From: Acidimicrobiales bacterium
GTDB taxonomy: Bacteria; Actinomycetota; Acidimicrobiia; Acidimicrobiales; Acidimicrobilacustridaceae
Reading direction: 5' to 3'
NCBI GenBank assembly: GCA_025455885.1
Contig: JALOLR010000001.1
Coordinates: forward strand, 257,441 to 321,440
DNA: 64,000 nt
Position numbers and translations under genes: made by a program. The notes below the pieces were generated by a model. It worked only from the letters and a program-made list of their open reading frames with translations, did not search any database and was not told where the DNA came from. This document shows, in pieces, positions 44,928 through 57,193 of this stretch (positions are counted from its first letter, which is position 1; every line of letters starts with the position of its first letter).

Positions 44928-45955
44928 TCGTCGTCCCCGTCGAGCTGCGCGACCGGTCCTACGACGTCGTCGTCGGCCCCGGCGCCCGCCACGAGCTCGC
45001 CGGCCGCCTCCCCGACGGCGTCGGGCGGGTGGCGGTCGTCACCCAGCCGGGGATCGGCGTCGACGTCGACCCCGGCGTCGAGCACCGCCGCTTCGAGATC
45101 CCCGACGGCGAAGGGGCCAAGACGATGGCCACCGTCGAGGACCTGTGCCGGCAGTGGGCCCGCTGGGGGCTCACCCGGGCCGACGCCGTCGTGGCCGTCG
45201 GCGGCGGGCTGGTCACCGACACCGCCGGCTTCGCGGCCGCCAGCTACCACCGGGGGGTGCCCGTGATCCACGTCGCCACCACCCTCCTCGGTCAGATCGA
45301 CGCCGCCATCGGCGGCAAGACCGGCGTCAACCTGCCCGAGGGCAAGAACCTCGTCGGTGCCTACTGGCAGCCCGCCGCCGTCCTGTGCGACACCGAGACC
45401 CTCGCCACGCTGCCCGAGCGCGAATACCGCAGCGGCCTCGGCGAGCTGGCCAAGTACCACTTCCTCGGCGGCGGCCACCTCGACGCCCTGCCCCTCGACG
45501 AGCGCGTGGCGGCGTGCGTGGCCATCAAGGCGGCGGTGGTCGCCGACGACGAGCGCGAGGGGGGCCGCCGGGCCACGCTCAACTACGGCCACACCCTCGG
45601 CCACGCCATCGAGATCGCCGGACGCCACGACCTGCGCCACGGCGAGGCGGTGGCGGTGGGCCTGGTGTTCGCCGCCGAGCTCGCCCACCGTCTCGGGCGC
45701 ATCGACGCCACCCGCGTCGCCGAGCACCGTCGGGTCGTCGCCGCCTACGAGCTGCCGTCCACCCTGCCGCCCGGCCTACTCACGCCCGAGCTCGTCGAGC
45801 TCATGGGCCGCGACAAGAAGGCCCTCACCGGGCTCACTTTCGTCCTCGACGGCCCCGACGGGGTCGAGCCGGTCACCGGCGTCGACGCCCACGCCATCGC
45901 CGCGTCCATCGACGCCGTGCGCCGGCCCGACGACCCCGAGATCGGGAGCTGGTGA
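44924..45955 (+). CDS. aroB: 3-dehydroquinate synthase
   Basis: A 343-residue NAD- and metal-dependent enzyme of the shikimate pathway. VAVGGGLVTDTAGFAAASYHRG binds NAD, HVATTLLGQIDAAIGGKTGVNLPEGKN is the DAHP site, and the metal ligands include the glutamate in RSGLGELAKYHFLGG and the histidines in LNYGHTLGHAIE. Starts with GTG; spacing to aroQ is 1 bp. Confidence 0.96.
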   Translation: MIVVPVELRDRSYDVVVGPGARHELAGRLPDGVGRVAVVTQPGIGVDVDPGVEHRRFEIPDGEGAKTMATVEDLCRQWARWGLTRADAVVAVGGGLVTDTAGFAAASYHRGVPVIHVATTLLGQIDAAIGGKTGVNLPEGKNLVGAYWQPAAVLCDTETLATLPEREYRSGLGELAKYHFLGGGHLDALPLDERVAACVAIKAAVVADDEREGGRRATLNYGHTLGHAIEIAGRHDLRHGEAVAVGLVFAAELAHRLGRIDATRVAEHRRVVAAYELPSTLPPGLLTPELVELMGRDKKALTGLTFVLDGPDGVEPVTGVDAHAIAASIDAVRRPDDPEIGSW

Positions 45956-45956
45956 C

Positions 45957-46409
45957 ATGAGCGAGACCCCCGTCGTGCTGTTGCTCTCCGGGCCCAACCT
46001 GAACCTCCTCGGCGAGCGTGAGCCCGAGATCTACGGCACCGCCACCCTCGACGACCACGTCGCCCTCGCCACCGCCACCGCCCGCGAGCACGGCCTGGCC
46101 CTCGAGCACCTGCAGAGCAACCACGAGGGCGACCTCGTCGACGCCGTGCACGCCGCCCGCGGCCGGTGCGCGGCCCTCATCGTCAACGCCGCGGCGTTCA
46201 CCCACTACGCGTGGGCGCTGGCCGACGCCCTCGCCTCGTTCGACGGCCCGGTCGTCGAGCTGCACCTCTCCAACCCCCTCGGCCGCGAAGCCTGGCGCCA
46301 CACCTCCGTGGTCGGCACCGTGGCCACCGGCAGCATCGCCGGGTTCGGCGGCGACGGTTACCGGCTGGCCGTCGACGCCGTCGCCACCCTGCTCGAGGGC
46401 CGGCCGTGA
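45957..46409 (+). CDS. aroQ: 3-dehydroquinate dehydratase, type II
   Basis: A 150-residue flavodoxin-like dodecameric dehydratase. LLLSGPNLNLLGEREPEIYG holds the catalytic tyrosine at the end, LQSNHEGDLVDAVH follows, IVNAAAFTHYAWALADAL contains the catalytic histidine region, and VVELHLSNPLGREAWRHTSV binds substrate. ATG one base after the aroB stop. Completes steps 2 to 5 and 7 of the shikimate pathway in this window, apart from EPSP synthase. Confidence 0.96.
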   Translation: MSETPVVLLLSGPNLNLLGEREPEIYGTATLDDHVALATATAREHGLALEHLQSNHEGDLVDAVHAARGRCAALIVNAAAFTHYAWALADALASFDGPVVELHLSNPLGREAWRHTSVVGTVATGSIAGFGGDGYRLAVDAVATLLEGRP

Positions 46410-47560
46410 CCCTCGCCGACGTCGGGGCGCCCGACCGTTCCCTGCGCGACCGCCTGGCCGCCCTGTCGGCGCCCGACCACCCGGCTCGCCTCACCCGGCT
46501 CCGCGACCGCGCCGCCGACCTCGGCTGCGACGCCGTGCTGTTGACCCACCTCACGAACATCCGGTGGCTCACCGGCTTCACCGGGTCGGCCGCCCTCGTG
46601 GCCCTCACCGCCGACGACCTCGTGTTCGTCACCGACGGCCGCTACACCGACCAGGCCGCCGCGCAGCTCGACGCTTCCGGGCTGGGCGCAGGCGCGGCCA
46701 CCCTCGAGATCACCGGCACCGGCCAGCGCGAGGTCGTGCAGGCGGCATTCACAGGACGGGCCCGGGTCGGCCTCGAGGCCGACCACGTCAGCTGGGCCGC
46801 CCAGCAGCGCTACGCCGACGACTGGCTGCCCGACCACGAGCTGGTGCCCACCACCGAGCTCGTCGAGGCGCTGCGCCTCGTCAAGGACGACGCCGAGCTC
46901 GAGCGCATGGCGGCCGCCGCCGCCGTGGCCGACGCCGCCCTGGCGTCGGTCCGCCACCGCCTCCTCGAGGGCCCCACCGAGATCGAGTTCGGCCTCGAGC
47001 TCGACACCGCCATGCGCCGTCTCGGCGCCACCCGTCCGAGCTTCGAGACCATCGTGGCCTCCGGTCCGAACGGGGCCCGCCCCCACGCCCGCCCCTCCGA
47101 CCGGCGCATCACCACCGGTGACCTCGTCGTCGTCGACTTCGGCGCAGTGGTCGACGGGTACTGCTCGGACATGACCCGCACGTTCGTCGTCGGCGACCCC
47201 GACCCCGTCCAGGCCCGGATGCTCGAGGTGGTCGGCGAGGCGCAGGCCGCCGGCGTGGCCGCCGTCGGACCGGGCGTCGCCGCCGCCGACGTCGACACCG
47301 CCTGCCGCGCGGTCGTCGAGGCGGCCGGATGGGGCGACGCGTTCACCCACGGCACCGGCCACGGCGTCGGCCTCGACATCCACGAGGCCCCCCGCGTCGG
47401 CGCCACCAGCACCGCCGTGCTGGGGATCGGACAGGTGGTCACCGTCGAGCCGGGCGTGTACCTGCCCGACCACGGCGGCGTGCGCATCGAGGACTCGGTG
47501 GTCGTGACCGCCGACGGGTGCCGCCCCCTCACCTTGACCTCGAAGCAGACCGCCCCCTAG
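46406..47560 (+). CDS. pepP: Xaa-Pro aminopeptidase (M24 family)
   Basis: A 384-residue creatinase-fold metallopeptidase that removes N-terminal residues before proline. The N-domain shows LLTHLTNIRWLTGFTGSAA and VFVTDGRYTDQA. Metal ligands lie in VVVDFGAVVDGYCSDMTRTF (two Asp), FTHGTGHGVGLDIHE (His), TVEPGVYLP (Glu) and VRIEDSVVVT (Glu). The GTG overlaps the aroQ stop. A PepP homologue next to efp is a widely conserved order. Confidence 0.93.
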   Translation: MTLADVGAPDRSLRDRLAALSAPDHPARLTRLRDRAADLGCDAVLLTHLTNIRWLTGFTGSAALVALTADDLVFVTDGRYTDQAAAQLDASGLGAGAATLEITGTGQREVVQAAFTGRARVGLEADHVSWAAQQRYADDWLPDHELVPTTELVEALRLVKDDAELERMAAAAAVADAALASVRHRLLEGPTEIEFGLELDTAMRRLGATRPSFETIVASGPNGARPHARPSDRRITTGDLVVVDFGAVVDGYCSDMTRTFVVGDPDPVQARMLEVVGEAQAAGVAAVGPGVAAADVDTACRAVVEAAGWGDAFTHGTGHGVGLDIHEAPRVGATSTAVLGIGQVVTVEPGVYLPDHGGVRIEDSVVVTADGCRPLTLTSKQTAP

Positions 47561-47607
47561 ACCGAAGCACGCCGCGGCGCCACCACGTCTCTCCGCAAGG
47601 ACCCCCG

Positions 47608-48171
47608 ATGCCCACGATCACCACCAACGACCTCAAGAACGGCATGGCCCTCGACCTCGACGACGGCCTCTTCGAGGTCGTCGAGTTCCAGCACGTCAAG
47701 CCCGGCAAGGGCGGGGCGTTCGTGCGGACCTCGTTGCGCAACGTGCGCTCCGGGGCCACCGCCGACCGCACGTTCCGGGCCGGCGAGAAGGTCGAGCGGG
47801 CCATGATCGACAAGCGCGACATGCAGTTCCTCTACCGGGCCGGCGACGACTACGTGTTCATGGACTCGACCACCTACGACCAGCTCACCGTCGAGCAGCG
47901 CTCCCTCGGCGAGGCCGCCCTCTACCTCGTGGAGAACGCCGAGGCGGTCCTCAAGATGTTCGGCGACGAGATCGTCGGGGTCGACCTCCCGGCGGCCGTC
48001 GAGCTCGCCATCGCCGAGACCGAGCCGGGCGTGCAGGGCGACCGGGTGTCCGGCGCCCGCAAGCCGGCGACGCTCGAGACGGGCCTCGTCGTCCAGGTGC
48101 CGCTGTTCGTCGGACCGGGGGAGCGCGTCAAGGTCGACACCCGCACCGGCGAGTACCTCACCAGGGCGTGA
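47608..48171 (+). CDS. efp: Elongation factor P
   Basis: A 187-residue translation factor that rescues ribosomes stalled at polyproline. The N-terminal KOW domain has VEFQHVKPGKGGAFVRTSLRN, with Lys34 at the loop tip where other bacteria modify or use the residue; SGARKPATLETGLVVQVPLFV marks the OB domains. The ATG at 47608 has AAGGA upstream. The C-terminal stop overlaps the nusB GTG. No EpmA or EarP homologue is visible nearby, so the lysine may act unmodified. Confidence 0.96.
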   Translation: MPTITTNDLKNGMALDLDDGLFEVVEFQHVKPGKGGAFVRTSLRNVRSGATADRTFRAGEKVERAMIDKRDMQFLYRAGDDYVFMDSTTYDQLTVEQRSLGEAALYLVENAEAVLKMFGDEIVGVDLPAAVELAIAETEPGVQGDRVSGARKPATLETGLVVQVPLFVGPGERVKVDTRTGEYLTRA

Positions 48172-48629
48172 GCCCCACCGAGCCCGACGAGCCCATCGAG
48201 CCCATCGGCCCGGGCGCCCCCGAGCCGCTCACCGTGTCGGGCACCCGACGGGAGGCCCGGGAGCGGGCCTTCCACCTGCTCTACGAGTGCGAGGTGAAGG
48301 GCGTCGGACCGGACGTGGTGCTCGCCGAGCTCCCGCTGCGCCCCGATGCCTTCGCCGTCGAGCTGGTCGAGGGCGTCGAGGGCCATGCCGCCGAGATCGA
48401 CGCCCTGGTGGCCGCCCACGCCCGCAACTGGGAGCTCGGCCGCATGCCCGCGCTCGACCGTGCGCTGCTGCGCCTCGCCACCTACGAGCTCGCCCACCGC
48501 CCCGACGTGCCCACCGCCGCGGTGATCAACGAGGCCGTCGAGCTCGCGAAGCAGTACTCGACCGACGACAGCGGCCGCTTCGTCAACGGCGTCCTGAGCG
48601 CCGTGGCCGCCGAGGTCCGCCCCGCCTGA
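48168..48629 (+). CDS. nusB: Transcription antitermination factor NusB
   Basis: A 153-residue all-helical protein that binds the rRNA boxA with NusE. TRREARERAFHLLYECEVKG is the family N-terminus, LDRALLRLATYELAH and TAAVINEAVELAKQYSTDDSGRFVNGVLSAVA the conserved helices. Starts with GTG overlapping efp. It ends 150 bp before pyrR; that gap holds the pyrimidine operon leader. Confidence 0.95.
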   Translation: MSPTEPDEPIEPIGPGAPEPLTVSGTRREARERAFHLLYECEVKGVGPDVVLAELPLRPDAFAVELVEGVEGHAAEIDALVAAHARNWELGRMPALDRALLRLATYELAHRPDVPTAAVINEAVELAKQYSTDDSGRFVNGVLSAVAAEVRPA

Positions 48630-48715
48630 CCGGATCGACGCCCGCCGGCGCCCCATCGCCACGACCGCCGGCCGACCGCCATCCGGTGGGGCGCCCGAAC
48701 GGGCCCGCCGTGGGG

Positions 48716-48721
48716 TAGTGT
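48716..48721 (+). promoter_or_regulatory. -10 box of the pyr operon
   Basis: TAGTGT would start transcription near 48728, just before the PyrR-binding stem-loop. It gives a leader of roughly 50 nt before the pyrR GTG. Confidence 0.5.
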
Positions 48722-48731
48722 CCCGATCTGA

Positions 48732-48762
48732 CCGTGAAGCGGGTCCTGTGAGGCCCGCACGG
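48732..48762 (+). promoter_or_regulatory. PyrR-binding RNA stem-loop in the pyr leader
   Basis: The RNA folds as a lower stem CCGU/ACGG, a 5'-side purine bulge GAA, an upper stem GCGGG/CCCGC and a loop UCCUGUGAGG. Against the known PyrR loop consensus ARUCCNGNGAGGYU the stretch 48742-48755 matches 12 of 14 bases, and the two differences replace an A-U pair by G-C. The ribosome site AGGAAGGA starts 3 nt after the stem, so bound PyrR would block it. Confidence 0.8.
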
Positions 48763-48779
48763 ACAGGAAGGACCACGCT

Positions 48780-49346
48780 GTGGCCGAACGCGAACGACGC
48801 CTCACGCCCCCGTACGGGGGCGTTTTCGTTGCCCGCACCCAGGTGATGAGCGCCGACGACATCGCCCGGGCCACCCGGCGCATGGCCCACGAGATCATCG
48901 AGCGCAACCAGGGCCTCGACGACGTGGTGCTCATCGGGCTGCAGACCGGCGGCGTGCCCATCGCCGCCCGGCTCGCCGAGGCCCTCCTCGCCATCGAGGG
49001 CAGCCAGGTCCCGGTGGGGATGCTCGACGTCGCCTTCTACCGCGACGACATCGGCCTGCGGCCCGTCCTGCCCGAGGCCGTCACCCGCATCCCCGGCGAC
49101 CTCGACGGCCGCATCGTCGTGCTCGTCGACGACGTCCTGTTCACCGGGCGCACCATCCGGGCCGCCCTCGACGCCCTCGCCGACCACGGCCGGGCCCGGG
49201 CGGTGCAGCTCGCCGTCATGGTCGACCGCGGCCACCGCGAGCTGCCCATCCGCCCCGACTACGTGGGCAAGAACCTCCCGACCCGCCGCGACGAGGTGGT
49301 CGACGTCAACGCCGACGGCGTCGACCTCGGGGAGATGCGCAAGTGA
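48780..49346 (+). CDS. pyrR: Pyrimidine operon regulator/uracil phosphoribosyltransferase PyrR
   Basis: A 188-residue PRTase-fold RNA-binding regulator. [23 protein letters not shown] and [17 protein letters not shown] open the fold; the PRPP loop is [20 protein letters not shown], and [22 protein letters not shown] is diagnostic. The GTG at 48780 has AGGAAGGA 7 nt upstream; a GTG/ATG at 48843/48846 would start exactly at the conserved MSADD but has no ribosome site. With the upstream start, a perfect 8-bp hairpin followed by TTTTCGTT lies inside codons 9-17. Senses UMP and PRPP to control pyrB through pyrF. Confidence 0.93.
   Translation: MAERERRLTPPYGGVFVARTQVMSADDIARATRRMAHEIIERNQGLDDVVLIGLQTGGVPIAARLAEALLAIEGSQVPVGMLDVAFYRDDIGLRPVLPEAVTRIPGDLDGRIVVLVDDVLFTGRTIRAALDALADHGRARAVQLAVMVDRGHRELPIRPDYVGKNLPTRRDEVVDVNADGVDLGEMRK
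48804..48830 (+). terminator. Intrinsic-terminator-like hairpin inside the start of pyrR
   Basis: ACGCCCCC and GGGGGCGT form an 8-bp perfect stem around a GTAC loop, followed by TTTTCGTT. This is the clearest intrinsic terminator shape in the window and lies within the predicted first codons of pyrR, where translating ribosomes would disrupt it. It may act as the attenuator of the pyr operon. Confidence 0.65.
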
Positions 49347-50389
49347 GCGCCCCGACCGCCACGCCGCGGCCGGCCGCCGGCACCGGCCCGCAGCCGGGAG
49401 CCGGCACCACCGCGCCCCGTCAGGGCCCCGGGGGGAGATCCGGCGCCGGGCGCCACCTCCTCGGCATCGACGACCTCGGCCCCGACGTCGCCGCCGGCAT
49501 CGAGGAGGTGATGACGCTCACCGACTCCTTCGTCGAGGTCAGCGAGCGGACCATCCCGAAGGTCCCGGCGCTGCGGGGCCGTACCGTCGTGTCGCTGTTC
49601 TTCGAGGACTCCACCCGCACCCGCCTCAGCTTCGAGACCGCCGCCAAGCGGCTCTCCGCCGACACCATGAGCTTCTCGGTGTCCACCTCGTCGCTCAAGA
49701 AGGGCGAGTCGCTGCGCGACACCGTCGAGACCATCGAGGCCATGGGCGTCGACGCCGTGGTCGTGCGCCACGCCTCCTCCGGCGTGCCCCGCCAGGTGGC
49801 CCGCTGGACCGACGTCGCCGTCGTCAACGCCGGCGACGGCTGGCACGAGCACCCCACCCAGGCCCTCCTCGACTGCTACACCATCCGCCAGCACGCCGGC
49901 TCGCTCGCCGGCCGGCGGGTGGCCATCGTCGGCGACGTCAAGCACTCGAGGGTGGCCCGCAGCAACGTGGCGGCGTTCACCGCCCTCGGCGCCGAGGTCA
50001 CCCTCGTGGCGCCACCCACCCTGCTCCCGCCGAGCCTCGCCGGCTGGCCCGTCGACGTGAGCCACGACCTCGACGACGTCCTCGGCCGCACCGACGTCTG
50101 CTACCTGCTCCGCATGCAGCGCGAGCGCATGACCGAGGCGCTGGTGCCGTCGCTGCGCGAGTACACGGCCCGCTTCGGCCTCACCTCCGCCCGGGCCGAT
50201 CGCCTGGGCGACGACGCGCTGGTGATGCACCCCGGGCCGATGAACCGGGGGGTGGAGATCGCCGCCGAGGTCGCCGACCGCCCCAACGCCGTCATCGTCG
50301 ACCAGGTCCGCAACGGCGTCGCCGTGCGCATGGCCGTGCTGTTCCTCCTCATCGGGAGCGGCACCGCCTGGGGCGGCGACGATGCCTAG
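49343..50389 (+). CDS. pyrB: Aspartate carbamoyltransferase catalytic subunit
   Basis: A 348-residue enzyme forming carbamoyl-aspartate. The carbamoyl-phosphate motif [19 protein letters not shown] is followed by [20 protein letters not shown] (the 80s loop), [13 protein letters not shown] and [11 protein letters not shown]. The first 35 residues are a Pro/Gly/Ala-rich extension not present in most homologues; the GTG at 49343 overlaps the pyrR stop, supporting it. No regulatory PyrI subunit lies nearby, as usual in this phylum. Confidence 0.96.
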   Translation: MSAPTATPRPAAGTGPQPGAGTTAPRQGPGGRSGAGRHLLGIDDLGPDVAAGIEEVMTLTDSFVEVSERTIPKVPALRGRTVVSLFFEDSTRTRLSFETAAKRLSADTMSFSVSTSSLKKGESLRDTVETIEAMGVDAVVVRHASSGVPRQVARWTDVAVVNAGDGWHEHPTQALLDCYTIRQHAGSLAGRRVAIVGDVKHSRVARSNVAAFTALGAEVTLVAPPTLLPPSLAGWPVDVSHDLDDVLGRTDVCYLLRMQRERMTEALVPSLREYTARFGLTSARADRLGDDALVMHPGPMNRGVEIAAEVADRPNAVIVDQVRNGVAVRMAVLFLLIGSGTAWGGDDA

Positions 50390-50458
50390 GCCCCGCCCGT
50401 CCGCCTCACCCCCGCCTCGCCCCCGCTCGACCGCTCCGAACCCGAAGGCCCCCCAGCG

Positions 50459-51808
50459 ATGAACCCAGCGCCCGCCCCACCTCACCCGCCGCGCACCACC
50501 GGCGTCGTCCTGCGCGGCGGCACCGTCCTCGACCGCCGGGGGGAGCGCCGCGCCGACGTGGCCGTCGCCGCCGACGGCACCGTCGCCGCGGTGGGCGCCG
50601 ACCTCGACCTCGCATCCCTCGGCCTCGACGACGCCGACGAGCTCGACTGCACCGGCTGCATCGTCGCCCCCGGGCTCGTCGACATCCACACCCACCTGCG
50701 CGAACCGGGCGGCGAGGACGCCGAGACGATCGAGACCGGCAGCCGGGCCGCGGCCCTCGGTGGCTACACCGCCGTCGTGGCCATGCCCAACACCCGTCCC
50801 GCCATCGACACCGCCGCGGTGGTCGGCCAGGTGCTCGAGGCCGGCCGGCACGCCGGGCTGTGCGACGTGCGCGCCGCCGGGGCCATCACCGTCGGCCGCG
50901 ACGGCGAGGCGCTCGCCCCCATGGGGGAGATGGCCGACCTGGGCGTCACCCTTTTCACCGACGACGGCTGCGGGGTGCAGGACGACCGCCTCATGCGCCG
51001 CGCCCTCGAGTACGCCTCGGGCCTCGATGTCACGCTCGCCCAGCACTGCGAGGTGGAGGCGCTGAGCGAGGGCGGCCACATGCACGAGGGGGAGTGGTCC
51101 AGCCGGCTGGGCATCCCGGGCATCCCCGCCGAGGCCGAGGAGCTCATGGTCTTCCGGGACATCGCCCTGTCCCGACTCACCGGCGCCACCGTCCACTTCC
51201 AGCACCTGTCGACGGCCGGCTCGGTCGAGCTGGTGCGCCAGGCCAAGGCCCGGGGCCTCGCCGTCACCGCCGAGGCGACCCCCCACCACTTCACCCTCAC
51301 CCATGCCGAGGTGGCCGCCTACGATCCCACCTTCAAGGTCAACCCGCCGCTGCGCACCGCCGAGGACGTCGCCGCGGTCAAGGCCGGACTGGCCGACGGG
51401 ACCATCGACGCCATCGCCACCGACCACGCCCCCCACCCCCAGGAGGCCAAGGAGGCGCCCTTCGACGAGGCCCCGTGCGGGATGCTCGGCCTCGAGACGG
51501 CCCTCGCGCTGGCGATCACCGAGCTCGTCGAGCCCGGTGTGCTCACCCTCGCCGAGGTCCTCGCCCTCATGTCCTGGAACCCGGCGGCCATCGCCCGGAT
51601 CGACGACAGCCACGGGCGCGACGTCGAGCCCGGTGCCCCCGCCCACCTCGTCGCCTTCGACCCCGCCCACGAGTGGGTGGTCGACCCGAGCGAGTTGGCC
51701 AGCCTCAGCCACAACACCCCCTACGCGGGGCGCACCCTCCGCGGCAAGGTGCGCCACACCCTGCTCTGTGGTGAACCGACGGTCCGCGACGGAGAGGCGA
51801 CCCGATGA
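50459..51808 (+). CDS. pyrC: Dihydroorotase
   Basis: A 449-residue type I amidohydrolase that closes carbamoyl-aspartate to dihydroorotate. The HxH metal site with RE is in DIHTHLREPGGEDAETIETG; GGYTAVVAMPNTRPAID, LAQHCEVEALSEGGHMHEG, FQHLSTAGSVELV and IATDHAPHPQEAK give the remaining ligands and substrate residues. Starts with ATG 69 bp after pyrB, in a C-rich gap without other signals; its stop overlaps carA by 4 bp. Confidence 0.96.
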   Translation: MNPAPAPPHPPRTTGVVLRGGTVLDRRGERRADVAVAADGTVAAVGADLDLASLGLDDADELDCTGCIVAPGLVDIHTHLREPGGEDAETIETGSRAAALGGYTAVVAMPNTRPAIDTAAVVGQVLEAGRHAGLCDVRAAGAITVGRDGEALAPMGEMADLGVTLFTDDGCGVQDDRLMRRALEYASGLDVTLAQHCEVEALSEGGHMHEGEWSSRLGIPGIPAEAEELMVFRDIALSRLTGATVHFQHLSTAGSVELVRQAKARGLAVTAEATPHHFTLTHAEVAAYDPTFKVNPPLRTAEDVAAVKAGLADGTIDAIATDHAPHPQEAKEAPFDEAPCGMLGLETALALAITELVEPGVLTLAEVLALMSWNPAAIARIDDSHGRDVEPGAPAHLVAFDPAHEWVVDPSELASLSHNTPYAGRTLRGKVRHTLLCGEPTVRDGEATR

Positions 51809-52919
51809 GCGAGATCCGAGAGGCACAGCTCGTGCTGGCCGACGGCACCGTGTTCGAGGGGGAGGCCCTCGGCGCCGACCCTCCGGGCGGGGTGGCCACG
51901 GGTGAGGTGGTGTTCAACACCTCGCTCACCGGCTACCAGGAGATCATCACCGACCCGTCCTACGCCGGGCAGATCATCACCTTCACCTATCCCCACATCG
52001 GCAACTACGGGGTCACCGCCGCCGACGACGAGTCACGGCGGCCGTTCTGCCGGGGCGTCGTGGTGCGCGAGATGGCCCGCCGGCACAGCAGCTGGCGCGC
52101 CGAGGGCGGCCTCGCCGCCTTCCTCACGGCCAGCGGCGTGCCGGCCATCGGCGGCATCGACACCCGCCGGCTCACCCGCCACATCCGCGACGCCGGGTCC
52201 ATGCCCGGCGCCTTCGGCACCGCCGACGAGGCCACTCTGCGGGCCGCGGCCGCCGCCGAGCCGGGCACCGACGGCGTCGACCTCGTCGCCGCGGTCACCA
52301 CCGACGCCCCCTACACCGTCGAGTACACCGGCCCGGCGGGGCGCCCGCCCCGCCACGTCGTGGCCTACGACCTCGGCATCAAGACCACGATCGTGCGCCA
52401 CCTCTCCGACATCGCCACCGTCGAGATCGTCCCCGCCACCACGCCCGCCGCCGAGGTGCTCGCCCGGCGCCCCGACGGGGTCTTCCTCTCGAACGGGCCC
52501 GGCGACCCCGCCGCCGTCACCGCCCTCCCCGGCATCGTCGACGGCCTGCTCGGCGAGGTGCCGGTGTTCGGCATCTGCCTCGGCCACCAGCTCCTCTCCA
52601 CCGCCGTCGGCGGCCGCACCTACAAGCTCCCCTTCGGCCACCACGGCGGCAACCACCCGGTGAGCCGCCTGGCCACCGGCACCGTGGAGATCACCTCGCA
52701 GAACCACAACTACGCCGTCGACGACGCCTCGCTGCCGGCGAACGTCGAGGTCACCCACCGCAACCTCAACGACGGGGTCGTCGAGGGCGTGCGCTGCCTC
52801 GACGTCCCCGCCTTCGGCGCCCAGTACCACCCCGAGGCGGGCCCCGGCCCCCACGACGCCGCCTACCTCTTCGAGCTGTTCGACGACCTGATGGCCGACT
52901 TCGGGAAGGCGGCGCGCTG

Positions 52920-52920
<1 letters not shown>
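51805..52920 (+). CDS. carA: Carbamoyl-phosphate synthase small subunit
   Basis: A 371-residue glutaminase subunit supplying ammonia to CarB. The N-domain shows [25 protein letters not shown]; the class I amidotransferase domain has the catalytic cysteine in [11 protein letters not shown] and the His/Glu in [13 protein letters not shown]. Start overlaps pyrC; the stop codon TGA shares its last base with the carB ATG. Confidence 0.97.
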
Positions 52921-56236
<3,316 letters not shown>

Positions 56237-56240
<4 letters not shown>

Positions 56241-57193
56241 GCCCGCTGCGTCGGCGGCCCTCGCCGCCCCCCGGTCCGCCCGTCGACCTCACCACCACCA
56301 TCGGGTCGGTCACCCTCCCCAACCCCGTGCTCACCGCCTCGGGCACCGCCGGGCACGGCGACGAGCTGGCCGCCTACGTCGACCTCGCGTCCATCGGGGC
56401 GGTGGTCGTCAAGTCGCTCTCGCCCGAGCCGTGGGCCGGGAACCCCGCCCCCCGGGTCCACGAGACCCCGGCGGGGATGCTCAACAGCGTCGGGCTCCAG
56501 GGCCCCGGGGTGTCGAGGTGGCTCGAGGACGAGCTGCCCGCGGTGCTCGCCACCGGTGCGCGGGTGGTGGCCAGCATCTGGGGTCGGTCGGTCGACGACT
56601 ACCGCCGCGCCGGCGAGCTCCTCGCCGACGCCGAAGGGGTGGTGGCCGTCGAGGTCAACGTCTCGTGCCCCAACCTCGAGGACCGCAACCGCATGTTCGC
56701 CCACGCCGCCGGGTCCACCGCCGAGGCGGTCGCCGCCGCCGCGGCGTGCGGGCGGCCGATGTGGGCCAAGTTGAGCCCCAATGTCAGCGATCTGGTCCCC
56801 ATCGCCGTCGCCGCCCACGACGCCGGGGCCGAGGCCGTCGTGCTGGTGAACACCGTGCTGGGGATGGCCATCGACCCCGAGACCCGCCGGCCCCGCCTGG
56901 GCGGGGGAGGGGGCGGCCTCTCCGGTCCCGCCATCCACCCCGTGGCGGTCCGCGCCGTCCACGACGTCCACGCCGCCCGACCCGAGCTCCCCATCGTCGG
57001 GGTGGGGGGCGTGGCCCGGGGGGTCGACGCCGTCGAACTGATGCTGGCCGGGGCCAGCGCCGTCGAGGTCGGCACGGCCACCTTCGCCGACCCGCGCAGC
57101 GTGACCCGGGTGCGCGACGAGCTCGAGGAGTGGTGCCGGTCCCACGGGGTCCGCGCCGTCCGCGACCTGATCGGGGACGCCCATGGCCGCTGA
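56237..57193 (+). CDS. pyrD: Dihydroorotate dehydrogenase, class 1B type
   Basis: A 318-residue FMN enzyme oxidising dihydroorotate. [12 protein letters not shown] carries the class 1 catalytic cysteine (Cys144) instead of the class 2 serine. [39 protein letters not shown] and [28 protein letters not shown] match class 1B, the NAD-linked form that normally pairs with the iron-sulfur/FAD subunit PyrK. No pyrK is found here: carB and pyrD overlap, and pyrF overlaps the 3' end. The first 14 residues are a Pro/Arg extension. Confidence 0.93.
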
